Assembly: GCF_030052815.1 (NCBI RefSeq) | Contig: NC_079495.1 | Location: 110,882,584 to 110,946,583 of the forward strand | Reading direction: 5' to 3' | Source: Hevea brasiliensis | Lineage: Eukaryota; Streptophyta; Magnoliopsida; Malpighiales; Euphorbiaceae | Length of the DNA: 64,000 bases | In this document: positions 22,343-33,103 of the stretch, in pieces | Layout: each line of letters begins with the position of its first letter | How positions within the stretch are numbered: the stretch's first letter is position 1 | The notes under the pieces: model-generated | Told to the model about the DNA's origin: nothing | The model's database searches: none | Seen by the model: the letters and a program-made list of their open reading frames with translations, nothing else | Translations under genes and position numbers: made by a program

Positions 22343-25300
22343 GGTTAGCTGTCTAGTCAAGTAAGTAACATGAGCTTCAATTGGTGGTTACAGTTACAGT
22401 TACGTATCATTCTGTCTGAACTCTGAAGGAACAGGGAGAATATTTTATATTGGGTAGACTGCAAGAAACACAGTTAAGGTTAGATTATGAAACCATGTGG
22501 CAAGTGGAATCCCAGGCTTTTTCTTGACGGGCAATTGAAGCCCATGGATTAAAGAAATTTCTTAGTAGACATATTTAGCACTTTATTTATAAATTAAAAT
22601 AAAATAAAATTATTTTATAATAATATAATTATAAATGAATAAATGATTTAATATTTGAGTAAATATTTTATAATACAAACTTGATAATTTCATCTCATAT
22701 GGAAGTGGGTCAATATCATAAAGTTAAGAATCGGGGCAGGACTAAATTAAAAGGGAAAGGAGCCATTTTGCAGGTGTCCGCTTCGCTATGGGAGAATCAC
22801 TTACGACCATGGCCCACACGTGATGTGCACATGCTTCCTTTTTAGCTAGCTGTTCATCTCATGATGTTCATGATGATCAAATTACGTGACTGAATCACCC
22901 ACCCTGGACCCCTCCAAAACAAATAGAAAAAGGTAAAGAAATGATTCTCTCTAATTTTTAGAGAGAGGAAAAGCTAAGCTATCGTGCGTTCTTTTTTTTT
23001 TTTTAGCTTGTTCATGGCTTTAATTGCTCTCTCCTGCCACTTTCTGGCAGGGAGAGTCTCCCTTCCGTGCCAACAATGGTCTATTCCTCAATATTATTAG
23101 ATGGGGTGTGCATACTGTTTTCATCTTTGTTTGTTTGATGCAGATCATAATCAAAGCTAAGAAGGTTCAATTACTGGAAGATCGACCGTGTCCTCGGCCG
23201 AGTAAAGTTTCTAAGAGTTGATCTCATCTCTTTCTCCCTATTAGTTTAGTACTCGGCCGAGCCGCCCAGGGATGTTTGATATATTTTCTTCCGATCATTG
23301 GACATGGCGAGTGTATGGCATGAGTGAGAAACAACTGACAATCTGAGTCCTTCTAGCTCTTGGTGCTCCATTGGTTACAAATTTGCGGCTTCGTTGGCTC
23401 TCGACGCATTCAAGGCCACCATGGCCTTAAGCTTTACATGTTGATAATGCGCTTGACTTCTTCCTGTGTTGCTCGTCGGCATTGCTTGTGGAAGAAGATG
23501 GACTTTCCGAGTCGGCAGCCACGACTTGCTTGACCTGATTTTTAGCCTTCTAATCATATAATTATTACTATATATATATATATATTACCAAAACACACAT
23601 CTTCTTAAAAAAAAAAAACACTTCATGATTCTTCTTTTTTCAGGAAGAAATGTCATATTTTATTATGCACATTAAAATGATACCCTCAAGCACCATTCAC
23701 AAGAACAGTGACCCTTTTCTTTTGTTTTTCTTAAAAATATTATCTTCATATTTTTCTTTTTCCCAATTTCAATCACCCTCCCACCTTATCCAAACAACCC
23801 CCAGTATATATAATTTCAACTTTTTATTTTAATTTTAATTACTTTTAAATTATTTAATTATTATTTTCATTAAAATAATTTTATTTTAATAAAATGAAAT
23901 TCAATGTTCTAAGGATATTGATAATCTTATCATGTTGTGGTATTCTATGTTTGGTGTTTTTATTTTTAATTTTTTATTTTATTGTTAAAAATAAAAACTT
24001 CCTTTCAATTTTTACATTATATATCTTAAAATTTTTTGACATGCTACTCTTTTTTTTTTCTTTTTCAATTATCTTTTAATTTTAATTTAGTTATTTTATT
24101 TTACTATTTGAATTTTTAAATTTCTATTTATTTAAATTTTAAACCTTATAAGTGTTCATATACTAATTCAGATTATTTTTTACTATTTTTTTTATGTTAT
24201 TTTCTTTTTAATTATTTAAGTTATTAAATTTACTTTAATCATTATTATCTTTATTTAACTAATGTTAAGATGATTTATTTTATAATAAAATGAATTTTAT
24301 TTTATAAATCAACATTATATTAAGTAAATATAAAACTTTCACATTAATATAGATAAGTATTATGATAATAAATTATTAATTTATTTTAATAATATTTATT
24401 GCACATTTTTTTATTTTTTTTTGGTCTATAAATACTACTTAAAATAGCAAGATTTTGATTGGCATTATTCTTTTATTATTATTATTATCTAAAAAATATA
24501 TATCCATAGACTTTTTATAGGATCTATATAGAGTTTTTTTTTTTAAAATAGCATCTATTTAGAATTGTTTACTTTGCTTTTAAAATCTAATTTAATTGTA
24601 ATACATTTACCTTATTTTTTAATAATTAAAAGTCTTTAAAAATAATGTGAATATACTCTTTTTTTTTTTTAAATATTAGATCACTTATCATAAGAATAAT
24701 GTTATACTTTTTTGAGATGGATTAATCAATTTACTTTTTTAACAAGTTTTATTATTACCTTCTTTTATTACTTAACTCTATAATTAAATATTTTCTATTA
24801 TCAAATTATACTTTGCCCAATTTATTATAATAAATAAATAATAAATAGTATATTATTAATATTAATTAATCTTAAATTAGAAAGCACATAAACAACCAAT
24901 ACATAATATATGTAATGATTAAATTTTAATTTTATTTAAATTTATATTAAATATTATTAACTATTAATAGATAATAATCTTATTTACAAGATATAAATAT
25001 AATATTTTATATTATTATAAAATAGAGTTTAATATATTTTTAATATAAATATTTTATTTATTAATTACATTAATATAATAAAATAAAAAAAATTCGTTTT
25101 AATGCTTGTTTTCCTCTGATTAGAGATCCTGTTTTTGTTGATAAAATTATTTTTTTAAATATATTAATGAAAAAATATTAAAAAATAATTAAAAATTTAA
25201 TTTAATTTATTTTAATCATAAAAATATTAATTTTTTTTAAATTATTATTTTAATTATATTTAAAATAATATTTTTATTAAAAAAAAAAAAAAGCAGCTTT

Positions 25301-25780
25301 AAACCCTACAACCCAATACCTTAGGGCTAGAGAATAGGATTAAGAGAAATTGAGGGTTTATAGTGAGCCATGGACCCAACTTATGTTTTATGGGTTGAAC
25401 CATTCTCTGAGGCCCTTTTGTGTACGCAAAACTTTACTAATAAAATCCCAACACTCCGATTAAAAAAGAGATACCCACCCCACCATGCACATGTCCTTTC
25501 TGCTTCTCGTTAAAGCCATAATAATACTCGAACAAATCTCTCCATCTGGTGATGATTTGTTGTTAACACAAATTATCATTGTTGTTAATTTTTTCTATTC
25601 CAAGTTTCTCAACAAGTTTAAAAAAGAAAAATTTAGCATATTAGAGCATAAAATGACCTAACCATTGCAAGTGATTTCTCTAATTGGTAAAAGAAAAAAC
25701 TCATAAACAAACCTCCAGTTCAATATGGACAGTTAGGCCTTCAAAGTCATAAAATAAAATGCAATTAAACAAAAAGAAGA
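22343..25780. other. long AT-rich intergenic stretch
   Basis: No gene is supported. Features seen are a 10-bp palindrome CTCGGCCGAG occurring twice (around 23194 and 23254), a (TA)n run at 23569-23586, and homopolymer-rich DNA from 23820 to 25290. Minus-strand frame 23375-23557 is open for 60 codons but matches nothing I know. Confidence 0.55.
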
Positions 25781-25790
25781 ATGAAACTAG

Positions 25791-25871
25791 GTTCCCTCAG
25801 CAAGTAGAGAATAATTTCAATCATGTAATGATCAGCATTAGCATGGTTCACGAAGAAGCATCATTGGGAAC
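25791..25871 (-). ncRNA. C/D-box snoRNA, snR53-type 18S rRNA methylation guide
   Basis: The 81-nt minus-strand sequence has every C/D feature. The terminal stem GTTCCC (25866-25871) pairs exactly with GGGAAC (25791-25796). Box C is ATGATGC (25858-25864), one base from consensus. Box D' is CTGA (25832-25835), box C' is a weak ATGATTG, and box D is CTGA (25797-25800). The 11 nt before D' (CCATGCTAATG) complement CATTAGCATGG, which I recall from plant 18S rRNA. The fifth nucleotide rule then points to the A of CATTA, equivalent to the site guided by yeast snR53 and plant snoR53Y. The boxes are direct observation; the target assignment relies on memory. The guide before box D has no target I know. 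It lies about 0.7 kb downstream of a telo-box/TATA promoter on the same strand. Confidence 0.8.
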
Positions 25872-26560
25872 CTTTTGTTCAAAATCATACTAAACTTAAA
25901 ATCTTAGTTTCGTGATCCTTAATCTACCCTAAACCACAAATTAGCGTATCATACATTCAGGAAAACAAGAGAACATTTAACTTCCAGACCAGAATTGCTG
26001 TGTCCTAGAACAGTACTGCTAAATTAATGTTCTTTTGCAAGATTCACAACAGAACCAAAAATAGTATCTCTAGGATCAGTAATGCCATCACAATAGACAG
26101 AATTGTGAATATTATCATGTATCTTTACACACCCAGATGCTAATATGTAACCAAAAAGACAAAATGTATTTCATCGATAAACAGTTCTGAAATTAGTACT
26201 GATCCTGAAATTCAGAAATATGGACCTTACCCATCACCAGATCTATTCAAACCAAACCAAATATCTGAAATAAATCAACAAAGAATAAACCAACAATGGT
26301 AACACAAGAGAAAGAGAAAGAAAAAGCTCAGATCAATGTTGGATAAATTCAATTCCCAGACCTTGAAAGAGGTCTCATAATGAGCTGGGATTAAAACATT
26401 TATCATCCTTGCAAAAAAAGGAAAAGGATTCAACCACACAAATTTTTTACACAAATAGAAGAAAAAAAAAAACTGAATTGAAATACATGAGATAGATAGA
26501 TAGATAAAGAGAATCGTTGCAGAAAAGGCGTGCAAGGAGACCAAGATGAAGGAATTAGGG
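25872..26560 (-). other. probable snoRNA host transcript region
   Basis: Between the telo-box promoter and the snoRNA there is no protein-coding frame (26275-26583 is hydrophobic low complexity). Two structural signals are present. A foldable segment at 26342-26404 forms an outer stem GATAAAT/ATTTATC and inner CCCAG/CTGGG closing two small hairpins. A perfect 9-bp inverted pair, GGATCAGTA (26197-26205) and TACTGATCC (26073-26081), also occurs. Either may be another small RNA or chance. Confidence 0.4.
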
Positions 26561-26567
26561 GACGGAG

Positions 26568-26609
26568 TTTTATAAAGGGGCAAATAGTGGCTAGCTAGGG
26601 TTAGGGTTT
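26568..26609 (-). promoter_or_regulatory. telo-box plus TATA box (putative snoRNA-host promoter)
   Basis: On the minus strand AAACCCTAACCCTAG (26595-26609) is a double telo-box, followed about 20 bp later by TTTATAAAA. In plants telo-boxes mark promoters of ribosomal-protein and snoRNA genes, which agrees with the C/D snoRNA downstream. Confidence 0.65.
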
Positions 26610-27234
26610 AATAGTCTTGTATTTCCAACTATACCCCTAAAATTTCCCATTGATTATAAATCTACCACTCCTCAAAAGTTCGAATAAAAATTCACTCCTT
26701 GGGCCTGATCTTTCAAGTGCCCACCAGCCACCTCGTTGAAGCCCATCTTCACTTCCCAGCTTTCTCTTCCATCGTTAGTGAATGAGCAAATTTGAAAATG
26801 AGAGACTCCATAATCAGTTCTTGGAGATAGCATCTGGTCATTGAACCTTCCATTGATTGGAGCCAAAAAATGGTTCTGTGTTCAGCTACTTCTGAGAAAT
26901 AAAAACCAAGAAAATGAAAGCATGGTGAGATCTTTCAAGTTTTGGGCATATCTTACGAGAATGTAATTTTTGTGCCAACCTTGACTGGAGGTTGGGTTCC
27001 CAGGACCTATTGAGAGGATTACTAGCCCAAGAAATTGAAAGCTCCCTGGAACTCAACATGTAGCCTTTCTTGCCTACTGATTTATCTAGTGAAATTATCT
27101 GTCAATAAACTAGAAAATATCACTTGGTAATAATGCGGCTTGAAGGATTCTATTTTTTTTTGTTCTTCTTTCTTTCTTTCTTCTTCCCTGTGGCAGAATT
27201 TTAAGGCCACTTGAGCATTTACAGTCGATGGAAC

Positions 27235-27267
27235 AAATATGAATTCTTGAATCAAGAATTCATATTT
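27235..27267. repeat. perfect 16-bp palindrome with 1-bp spacer
   Basis: AAATATGAATTCTTGA is followed, after one A, by its exact reverse complement. Confidence 0.9.
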
Positions 27268-28173
27268 GATCCACCGCCTGTATATCCACAAGCAGGCTTA
27301 ACTACTGCCACAAAATTGATAAACTCTTCTATGTACTTTAATTAATTATGTCAATGTAGCAACATTTTGAGGCAAAATCATGCATAAGTCTTTGGGAACT
27401 CCAAGCACTTGCTCCATATATATATATATATATTGATGTTCCCTGTGATTCATATGCTTCTTCTAGCCTAAAAGTTGCCACATTTACATGCCTTTTTTTA
27501 ATCCATAATAACAAAAATTTTCATTTTAATCAATTTTGAAGAACTTCCTTCACTTCGAAAACAGTAAATACTTTTAGTAAAGAAGTTTGATGCCTTTTTC
27601 TGACACCCTAGCCTTTAAAATTATAGGCTAAGACATTGATTTAAAGTTGTGGTGTGTGGTTATTACAAGGTTGAATCTAATGAATTCTATTTATAAATAA
27701 AAAGTTAATAAATAATATTTAATTTAATTTATGAGCTAAAAAATAAATACTTAATATATGTCAATAAACACTTGGCATTTTCTAACTAAACATTTAAACT
27801 ATTACAAAGTAACTTACTTTTAAGTGGCTAGTCAAACCAAGCACCTGACTAATTACCTTTCTTCCCTCATCAATTAAATGGGATTACATAACCTGAGGAA
27901 CAACTCCTTTTTGGTTGAGCAAGTCATAGGGTATGGTAATCTGGAGAGAATCTCTGGATGATCAGATGGCAGAAAATTTTCCCACACTGTGTCCAAATCA
28001 GCTGAGGACCTGACCACTGAAGAAACAACTGAGGTACAAAATGCATCCTAGGAGATCAAATATGAATGGTATAATTTGCGCAAAAAAATATTCAGGCAAG
28101 ACATCCAAGTTTTTTTTTTTTTGGGGGGGGATGGTCTTTTTCTTGCACAAAGCTAAGAAGCTTAGGATTCTTA

Positions 28174-28199
28174 CATATATATATATATATATATATATA
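28174..28199. repeat. (TA)n microsatellite
   Basis: About 12 TA dinucleotides in a row. Confidence 0.9.
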
Positions 28200-30130
28200 G
28201 TTACTTGAGATGGATTCGTAGCTACTAGCTAGTACAGGCTTTATCCTTACTGTGACGACATTCTATTTTTCTCTTGTAATGTATATAACGACATGAAGTG
28301 AACACATGAGCACATTGAAGATAATCTTGAATCATCTTCTTCTGTGTCCATGTGTGGTCCTCAAAGGATAACCAGTGTTAGAATCTTACTTTATCAGTCA
28401 AGCCATGATAATTCAATGATTAAATGTCTATTTCATAATGTAAATATCGGTGATTTAATATAAATGGAAGAATCAATGCAAAAAATCATGACTCCAAGAC
28501 ATGACATGATAATGTGAAAAACTTGCACATTTTATCTATGGCAAGAAAGATTCATAAAATCAGTACGTGATGTGAAAAAGCATGTAACTTTCGCCATATA
28601 AACTCTCTCTCTTTTTCCTTCCTCAATTTTGAATAATAACCTCAAGAAAATACCGATGAACTTCAGTTGACTGTGAGCTCTGGAGTTCGAAATGTTAATC
28701 CTTCACTTCCTTGTCATCACTTTCACCATTAAAGAACTCTCTTAGCTCAATCTCCATCCATCCATCCATCCATCATCTCTTTCACTTGGAACTCGTCCGA
28801 CCCATTCCGTCACCCTTGACTGCAGCATCTGCATACGATTGGCAAAGAACAAGCGCTCCAGTTGCTGCTTTTGCTATGTTCACCACAGTGTAAATAGGCA
28901 GTGCTCTTGAACAAGTGATTCCCAACTTCAACTGATTTCTCAGATGGCACCAGGTGTCCCTTTGGTTACAGTATATGATATATGATTTATTGCTCTAGAG
29001 GTGCCTGAAAGATTGCATGCTAACGTTAGCTTTTGCTTAACTGTTCTATGGAATTGTGAGATCCCTAAAAAATAGTTTTATATCTCTGATGCACCTTCAT
29101 ACTTGAATGCCAACTGGGTTTGAAACATGAGCACGTGTGAGCTCGAAGTGTGAATGCCAACTTTACCTTGTGCTGAAATGATTAATTAATAACTGGATGC
29201 GGCTATGATTTGAACTCTTGACCATGTCAAGAAATCACTTAATCTAAAAATTCAAACTTGTTGACCACAGCTACAAGAATAATTTTATATCTCTAATAAT
29301 TTTAGGTCTGATGATTATATTGCGGCTCTCTCCGATGTTTACTGTCTATGTCGAAACTGGAGCTTCAACTGATATTTTGCTGCAACTTGGAAAGTACAGC
29401 TCTTGATAGTTCTGCTTATTCTGATTTCGATGTTCTTCAGAATGTTAAGGCATTAATGAGTTGAGATGAATGAGGTAGAAGGCAAGCAAAACTATATGCA
29501 TAATCTTATTGCATAATTCTACTTATATAAGATTGGCTTACACTTGTTGCTTTATTTTTTTTAGTATCAAAAAAGACACATGAATACATGATTAATTATA
29601 TTGAGTTGATCTGTACTGGCAGCGTCTATCATAAATAGATAGGAATCTGCAAACTCCCAATATGAGACGAATAAAGCTACTCTGATATCTCTGCCTATTG
29701 TGAAGTCTATATAAGAAACACCTTTGTACCAAATTCTAAATTAATTGGCCTCCGAATATTGCCTCTGAATATTGTTTATGTCTTTAGTTGATGCCTTTCT
29801 GTGCTTTAAATTTGTGGGGGCAAGTGCCAATCCCTGAATTCCCTTTTGTGGATATTATGAACTTAATTCCAAATTCGGAATGAAGAATCTGCTACAATAT
29901 CCCTTATGTTCAAGAGCCTCCAATTGGGCATTTTCATTTCTCTTGAACAAAAGATTATGAACTCAACAATAAATTTTAATTTAGTGGTATTAGAATCATC
30001 TACCAAAAAAAAAAAAGTTTTAGGTTCTACATGGACATGTTCATACACCCATGAACAATTTGAAATTTTCAAACTTTCAAAGTTCAAGACTATGATTTTG
30101 CACAAAATTTAGCAAATTATTTGCGCCGAG

Positions 30131-31309
30131 TTATGTCGTAGGTTGAGAAATTTTGGCTGCATGATCCAACACTTCAAGAACCTCTGTTCTGCTCCTTACA
30201 ATTCTATGAAACACCTCTCTAATCTGCGCCTGCAAAGGCACCAAACCTTCTCCCATTTTCCGGAAAATTTCTGCAAGCTCCGCCACCTGAGCTGCCACCT
30301 CCTCCATCTTCTCTGTCTCCCCTGGAAACTGAAACCCATCAGCAAATTCGATCAAATTCAGAGCCAATTTCTCCATCCTCTGCATCTCTTCCAACAGCCC
30401 CACCGACCCTTTTTTCTCCTTCTTCTTCCACTCCTCCCCGATCCTCTCTTGCAGCCCAATCATGCTATGTGCCCACGTTAATTGCCTCGGAATCGGAAAA
30501 TGCGTTGCCAATCCACTCCTCTCTTGACAAGGCAAAGCAGCCACCAGAGCCCACATCACAAACACCATAACAGAGCTCATTACATAAACAGGTAATGCAA
30601 GTCCTGTGGGTTCTCCACCTCGAGGAGGCACGAGATTGGAAGACATTGCCTGAATCTGCTTAGAAGCAGACCAATTTTTAGCGATGATCATGGAAAGAGA
30701 TCGGAAGTAGCGTGCAGCTCGCTCCTTATGAAAAGGATTGGTATTTCCTCTCCTCCCGAAAGACCATGTTCTCTCTGCACCCTTAAAATCTTTCTCCTTA
30801 TCATCTACCTTCATCGCAGTTAACAAAGAATTCAAGGCCTTTCTCGCTCGCTTTACTTGCCCATCATCCATTGGCTTCTGCTCCAAAGCAGAGACTGCAA
30901 TTTCTGCGAATTTCTGATACTGACGCACAGAATCAATCCCACTAGACACGGCATTGCATATATCCAGAGCTTTAACAGCTCTGTCCAGCAGTTCAGGAAT
31001 CAATCGATCCAACGGTGGCTTGCAAATTTGAGAAGGGTCGCGACCCATTATAAGGACAGCTTTGAATTCAGCTTCGCAGCACAAGAACACGTCTACAAGT
31101 TTCCTGAGCCATGAAATAGAGAGCAGAGTTTCAGTGGAAGCCACCTCCTCCTGTGGAGATAACAAATCGGTGAAGCGATCAGCTACGTGCTTTTGAAAAA
31201 GCTCGAGTTCTTCTAGCTCTGGATCATGGTTTACGTCCATGGCGGAAACCTGGTTCCGGCGGATGCTGATTCTGCCAAGAAAGGAGGGTTGGGGCTCTGT
31301 TCCAGGCAT
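30131..31309 (-). CDS. ROH1-like protein (DUF793, BYPASS-related)
   Basis: An intronless frame of 392 residues. The ATG at 31309 was chosen over the upstream in-frame start at 31474 because MPGTEPQPSFLGRISIRRN matches the usual family N-terminus, while the extra 55 residues are low-complexity Phe/Leu/Ser encoded by a CT-rich leader. Recognised blocks are FQKHVADRFTDLL, VDVFLCCEAEFKAVL, DRAVKALDICNAV, the RYFRSLS/NWSASKQIQAMSSNL region, one hydrophobic segment (VYVMSSVMVFVMWALVAALP, probably membrane-spanning) and the terminal REVFHRIVRSRTEVLEVL. ROH1 proteins interact with the exocyst subunit Exo70 and have roles in secretion and seed-coat mucilage; BPS1 relatives control a root-derived signal. 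Which paralogue this is cannot be told here. Confidence 0.9.
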   Translation of the reverse strand: MPGTEPQPSFLGRISIRRNQVSAMDVNHDPELEELELFQKHVADRFTDLLSPQEEVASTETLLSISWLRKLVDVFLCCEAEFKAVLIMGRDPSQICKPPLDRLIPELLDRAVKALDICNAVSSGIDSVRQYQKFAEIAVSALEQKPMDDGQVKRARKALNSLLTAMKVDDKEKDFKGAERTWSFGRRGNTNPFHKERAARYFRSLSMIIAKNWSASKQIQAMSSNLVPPRGGEPTGLALPVYVMSSVMVFVMWALVAALPCQERSGLATHFPIPRQLTWAHSMIGLQERIGEEWKKKEKKGSVGLLEEMQRMEKLALNLIEFADGFQFPGETEKMEEVAAQVAELAEIFRKMGEGLVPLQAQIREVFHRIVRSRTEVLEVLDHAAKISQPTT

Positions 31310-31756
31310 TTTTTCCAGAGACTTTGAATCCAAGAAATGACCCAAGAGAGAGAAAGAAAGAAAAGAAAAAGAAAAAAGAAAAAAGAAAAAAAGAAGATAG
31401 AAAGAAAAGGTGAGGTCAAGTCCAAGAAGGAGAAACGGCTGGCAGAGTTTATGGCTCGCCTGGGATGAGACCAATTCTTCTGTGTCTTGAATCTATTCCT
31501 ACGGTGGCCATATATTTACGAAATTTATGCTAAAAATTTAGTGCCTTGCATTTGCACACCACTGTATGCTAAGTCCTTTGATTCATTTATTGGTTTCTTT
31601 AAATATGGATATCAATTTTTATAAATAAAAAAGAATTAAATATTTATATCTAAAAAAGGCTATTTTTCAATGTTTATTCAATTGTCAATTGTTGTTAAAT
31701 CTAAGTCCCATTTATCAAATTGACTCTATAAATTGGTAAAATAACACTAAACTGGC

Positions 31757-32140
31757 TTCACATCAATTATGGATATGTGTGTGTGGGCTTGTAGACATGT
31801 ATCAAGACTCATTCCAATCAGTAATTACCCGAGTATAAATGTTAATACAATAACTTCTATATTCTCCTGTGTGCGTGTATTTCACTTTCCTGTCAAAAAA
31901 ATAGAAAGACCTTGTTGCTGTTTGTGGGTGAGCCAGTGCGGTCTGGTTGAAGTCCCATGTGGGGCGTGCACAGAACAGAACCTTTGAGCTTCCACATCTG
32001 TTGTGGATGTATATGTGTGTAGGTTTATAGACATATGCCAAAACTCCTCCCAATCAACAATTACCTAAATGTGAGTGTTGGTACAATAACTTTTATACAT
32101 CCGTGTGTGCGTTTGTTTCACTTCGCTGTAAAAAGAAAAA
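31757..32140. repeat. diverged direct repeat of ~140-150 bp, 232 bp apart
   Basis: Copy A (31757-31905) begins CTTCACATCAATTATGGATA and copy B (31989-32140) begins CTTCCACATCTGTTGTGGAT. Both continue with TGTGTGTGGGCTTGTAGACAT-like and ACAATAACTTCTATA/ACAATAACTTTTATA blocks and end at TTTCACTTTCCTGT/TTTCACTTCGCTGT. The spacer of about 85 bp is less AT-rich. This may be a tandem duplication or a very small terminal-repeat element. Confidence 0.75.
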
Positions 32141-32244
32141 GTTATATTTTCAACCGAATCCGGTTAAAAGTTGATCTAACCATGATATTATAGAACACTA
32201 GTAGATAATTAAATTAATTTTAAAAAATTATCTTTTATTGAATA

Positions 32245-32246
<2 letters not shown>

Positions 32247-32294
<48 letters not shown>
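32247..32294. repeat. (TA)n microsatellite
   Basis: About 23 TA dinucleotides followed by degenerate TTTA repeats. Confidence 0.95.
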
Positions 32295-32297
<3 letters not shown>

Positions 32298-33103
32298 TTA
32301 TATTTATATTTATATTTATGAATAATTGTTTTTTATCAACTAGGTTATTATAAAAAATATATATTAAAATTATCTTTATTTTTAATTTTTAATAAATAAA
32401 ATTAATTGACTAGTTTCTATATCCTACAATTGATCATTTTAAATTTAAAATCTTAATAAAATATTTAAATAATTTATGAAAATGAATTTAATTTATTCAA
32501 TTTTTAATATTATTTAGTAATTTACTCATAAAATTTAATAAAATCTAGTTTTATATAAAATTTAAAAATGCTATTTTAAAATTTTTATTTTAGAAAATTA
32601 AAAAATAATTCAACATATTTATTTATTTATTTATATTAATACATATAATATTTAATTAATTTATTATGACTAGCTGATTAAACTAGTAACCCATCAATTC
32701 GTTCATTCAGCTCAGTCAAGGTTCAAATTGAGTCTAATAATTATGATGCAGATTAAACCTAATAATTATGATGTAGATGTGAGATTATAAGCTCAAACCT
32801 TAGTGGAACCCACCACAGTTACCGACTTACAATAAAACCATTATACATCGGTTCACAATAAAACCGTTATACATGTATCGATTTCATTGCATAATTTTTT
32901 TTCAAATCTAGTGAACTTGCTCATTTGAGAAATCCACTAGGTATTGAAATCATTTTCAAATGTGTGAGATTGCAAACAGGGCCAAATGAAGGGAGAAAAA
33001 AACAAGGAGGAATAAAGTATGAATGCTTTTTAATAACTAGATTGAAAATTGAAGGAAATAAACATTGGGAGCAACTGCCTTGCTAGTTTATATTTTCTGA
33101 TCA

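Larger units (their letters stand above)
26610..30130. other. intergenic
   Basis: No gene is supported. The stretch holds a perfect 16-bp inverted repeat at 27235-27267, (TA)n runs at about 27417-27434 and 28174-28199, and an ATCC run at about 28755-28773. Frame 26672-26866 (minus) and 28711-28893 (plus) are short and show no known domain. Confidence 0.5.

Noticed and set aside
23186..23265. Paired CTCGGCCGAG palindromes as an attachment or operator site
   Set aside because: Two copies of a 10-bp palindrome in plant DNA are weak evidence and nothing around them supports a function.
26073..26205. Possible H/ACA or long-hairpin RNA using GGATCAGTA/TACTGATCC
   Set aside because: Complementarity does not extend beyond 9 bp and the loop is too long; kept only as a note in the host-transcript entry.
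26275..26583. Minus-strand frame of 102 codons after the telo-box promoter
   Set aside because: Composition is Phe/Leu/Ser low complexity from T-rich leader sequence; it overlaps a structured non-coding region.
26672..26866. Minus-strand frame (FNDQMLSPRTDYGVSHF)
   Set aside because: It looks protein-like over a short stretch but has no recognisable family and no splice context on either side.
28711..28893. 60-codon plus-strand frame beginning MSSLSPLKNSLSSISIHPSI
   Set aside because: It runs across an ATCC repeat and has no known domain.
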